Origin: Candidatus Competibacter sp.
GTDB lineage: Bacteria; Pseudomonadota; Gammaproteobacteria; Competibacterales; Competibacteraceae
Length of the DNA: 39,570 bases
Reading direction: 5' to 3'
NCBI GenBank assembly: GCA_029624815.1
Contig: JARSSH010000003.1
Span: 1-39,570, forward strand
Positions within the stretch are counted from its first letter, which is position 1. Each line of letters begins with the position of its first letter. Shown here piece by piece: positions 39,286 through 39,570 of the stretch. The notes beneath the pieces were generated by a model. It was not told the origin of the DNA. It was given only the letters and a program-made list of their open reading frames with translations, and searched no databases. The translations under genes and the position numbers were made by a program.

Positions 39286-39564
39286 ATTTTTACCCCACTT
39301 TTGCAAAAATTTGCGGAAAAAAGCCCAGTGACTGTTATGGTTCGAGGCTTATTGGAGCGTTTATTCGATGCCGAAAAGATTGACGCTTGGTTTGAAAATG
39401 TCAGAGAAGTTCAATACATCCGGAACATTTTATTCTCTTCATTGGTTTCCATTATGCTTCAAGTCGTCTGTCGGGTGAGCAGCAATGTATTATACTCAGC
39501 CTACTTGAACTCCGATAGGCTCAATGTGGATTCCGGACAGTTCGCTTGGTTACGCCACCAGTAA
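39286..39564 (+). pseudogene. IS4-type transposase, 5' fragment with ATT start
   Basis: The frame IFTPLLQKFAEKSPVTVMVR followed by GLLERLFDAEKIDAWFENVR, QYIRNILFSSLVSIM and LQVVCRV looks like the N-terminus of an IS4-family (DUF4372-like) transposase. It has a perfect AGGAGG (39272-39277) 8 bases before ATT at 39286, where the initiation codon should be; the first conventional alternative is TTG at 39301. Similarity fades after about residue 65 (CRVSSNV) and the frame stops at 39564, so the gene is cut, probably by another element entering at about 39490-39530. The window ends here. Confidence 0.6.
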
Positions 39565-39570
39565 CTCCAA

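Overview
The window is bacterial chromosome around a replication origin. Gene content and order (rpmH-rnpA-yidD-yidC-mnmE on one side, dnaA-dnaN-recF-gyrB on the other, then glyQS-gmhB-plsC, murU-amgK and lptD-surA-rsmA) are those of a high-GC gammaproteobacterium. The order resembles Pseudomonas, and from memory the protein style and the many integrase/IS remnants suggest something like the Competibacteraceae; the genus cannot be fixed from the sequence alone.

Layout. 1-350: remnant of a tyrosine integrase beyond the mnmE terminator. 351-4313, minus strand: mnmE, yidC, yidD, rnpA, rpmH (tRNA modification, membrane protein insertion, RNase P, ribosome). 4314-11143, plus strand: dnaA, oriC (twelve perfect DnaA boxes between dnaA and dnaN), dnaN, recF, gyrB. 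11127-16323: accessory envelope-type genes: a CDF zinc exporter with a His-Thr repeat, a membrane alkaline-phosphatase-fold (LtaS-like) enzyme, a CDP-alcohol phosphatidyltransferase, a small orphan protein and an MDR dehydrogenase. 16338-18048: a minimal integrated-element remnant (integrase plus one small gene) at the 3' end of an elongator tRNA-Met. 18383-23680, plus strand: glyQ, glyS, three parS-like sites, gmhB, plsC, phoU. 23769-25483, minus strand: murU and amgK (cell-wall recycling). 25518-30317, plus strand: lptD, surA, rsmA (which contains a fourth parS-like site) and a small lipoprotein. 30639-34433: prfC and aas. 34434-34950: decayed IS1595-type transposase and a gene tail. 34934-39220: a clearly AT-richer block with a GtrA-GT39 fusion glycosyltransferase, a YbhN-type membrane protein and a GT9 glycosyltransferase, probably a horizontally acquired surface-glycan locus. 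39286-39570: a truncated IS4-type transposase.

Functionally the window joins initiation of replication (DnaA and its boxes), clamp, recombination and gyrase functions, origin segregation (parS sites about 15 and 24 kb from oriC), and outer-membrane biogenesis (LptD, SurA, GmhB, PlsC, Aas, MurU/AmgK). The parA and parB genes that would act on the parS sites are not in the window. No CRISPR array, rRNA, prophage or obvious defence system is present. The less ordinary items are the origin architecture, the parS cluster, the 12.2-16.3 kb envelope gene group, and the AT-rich glycan block with its domain fusion.
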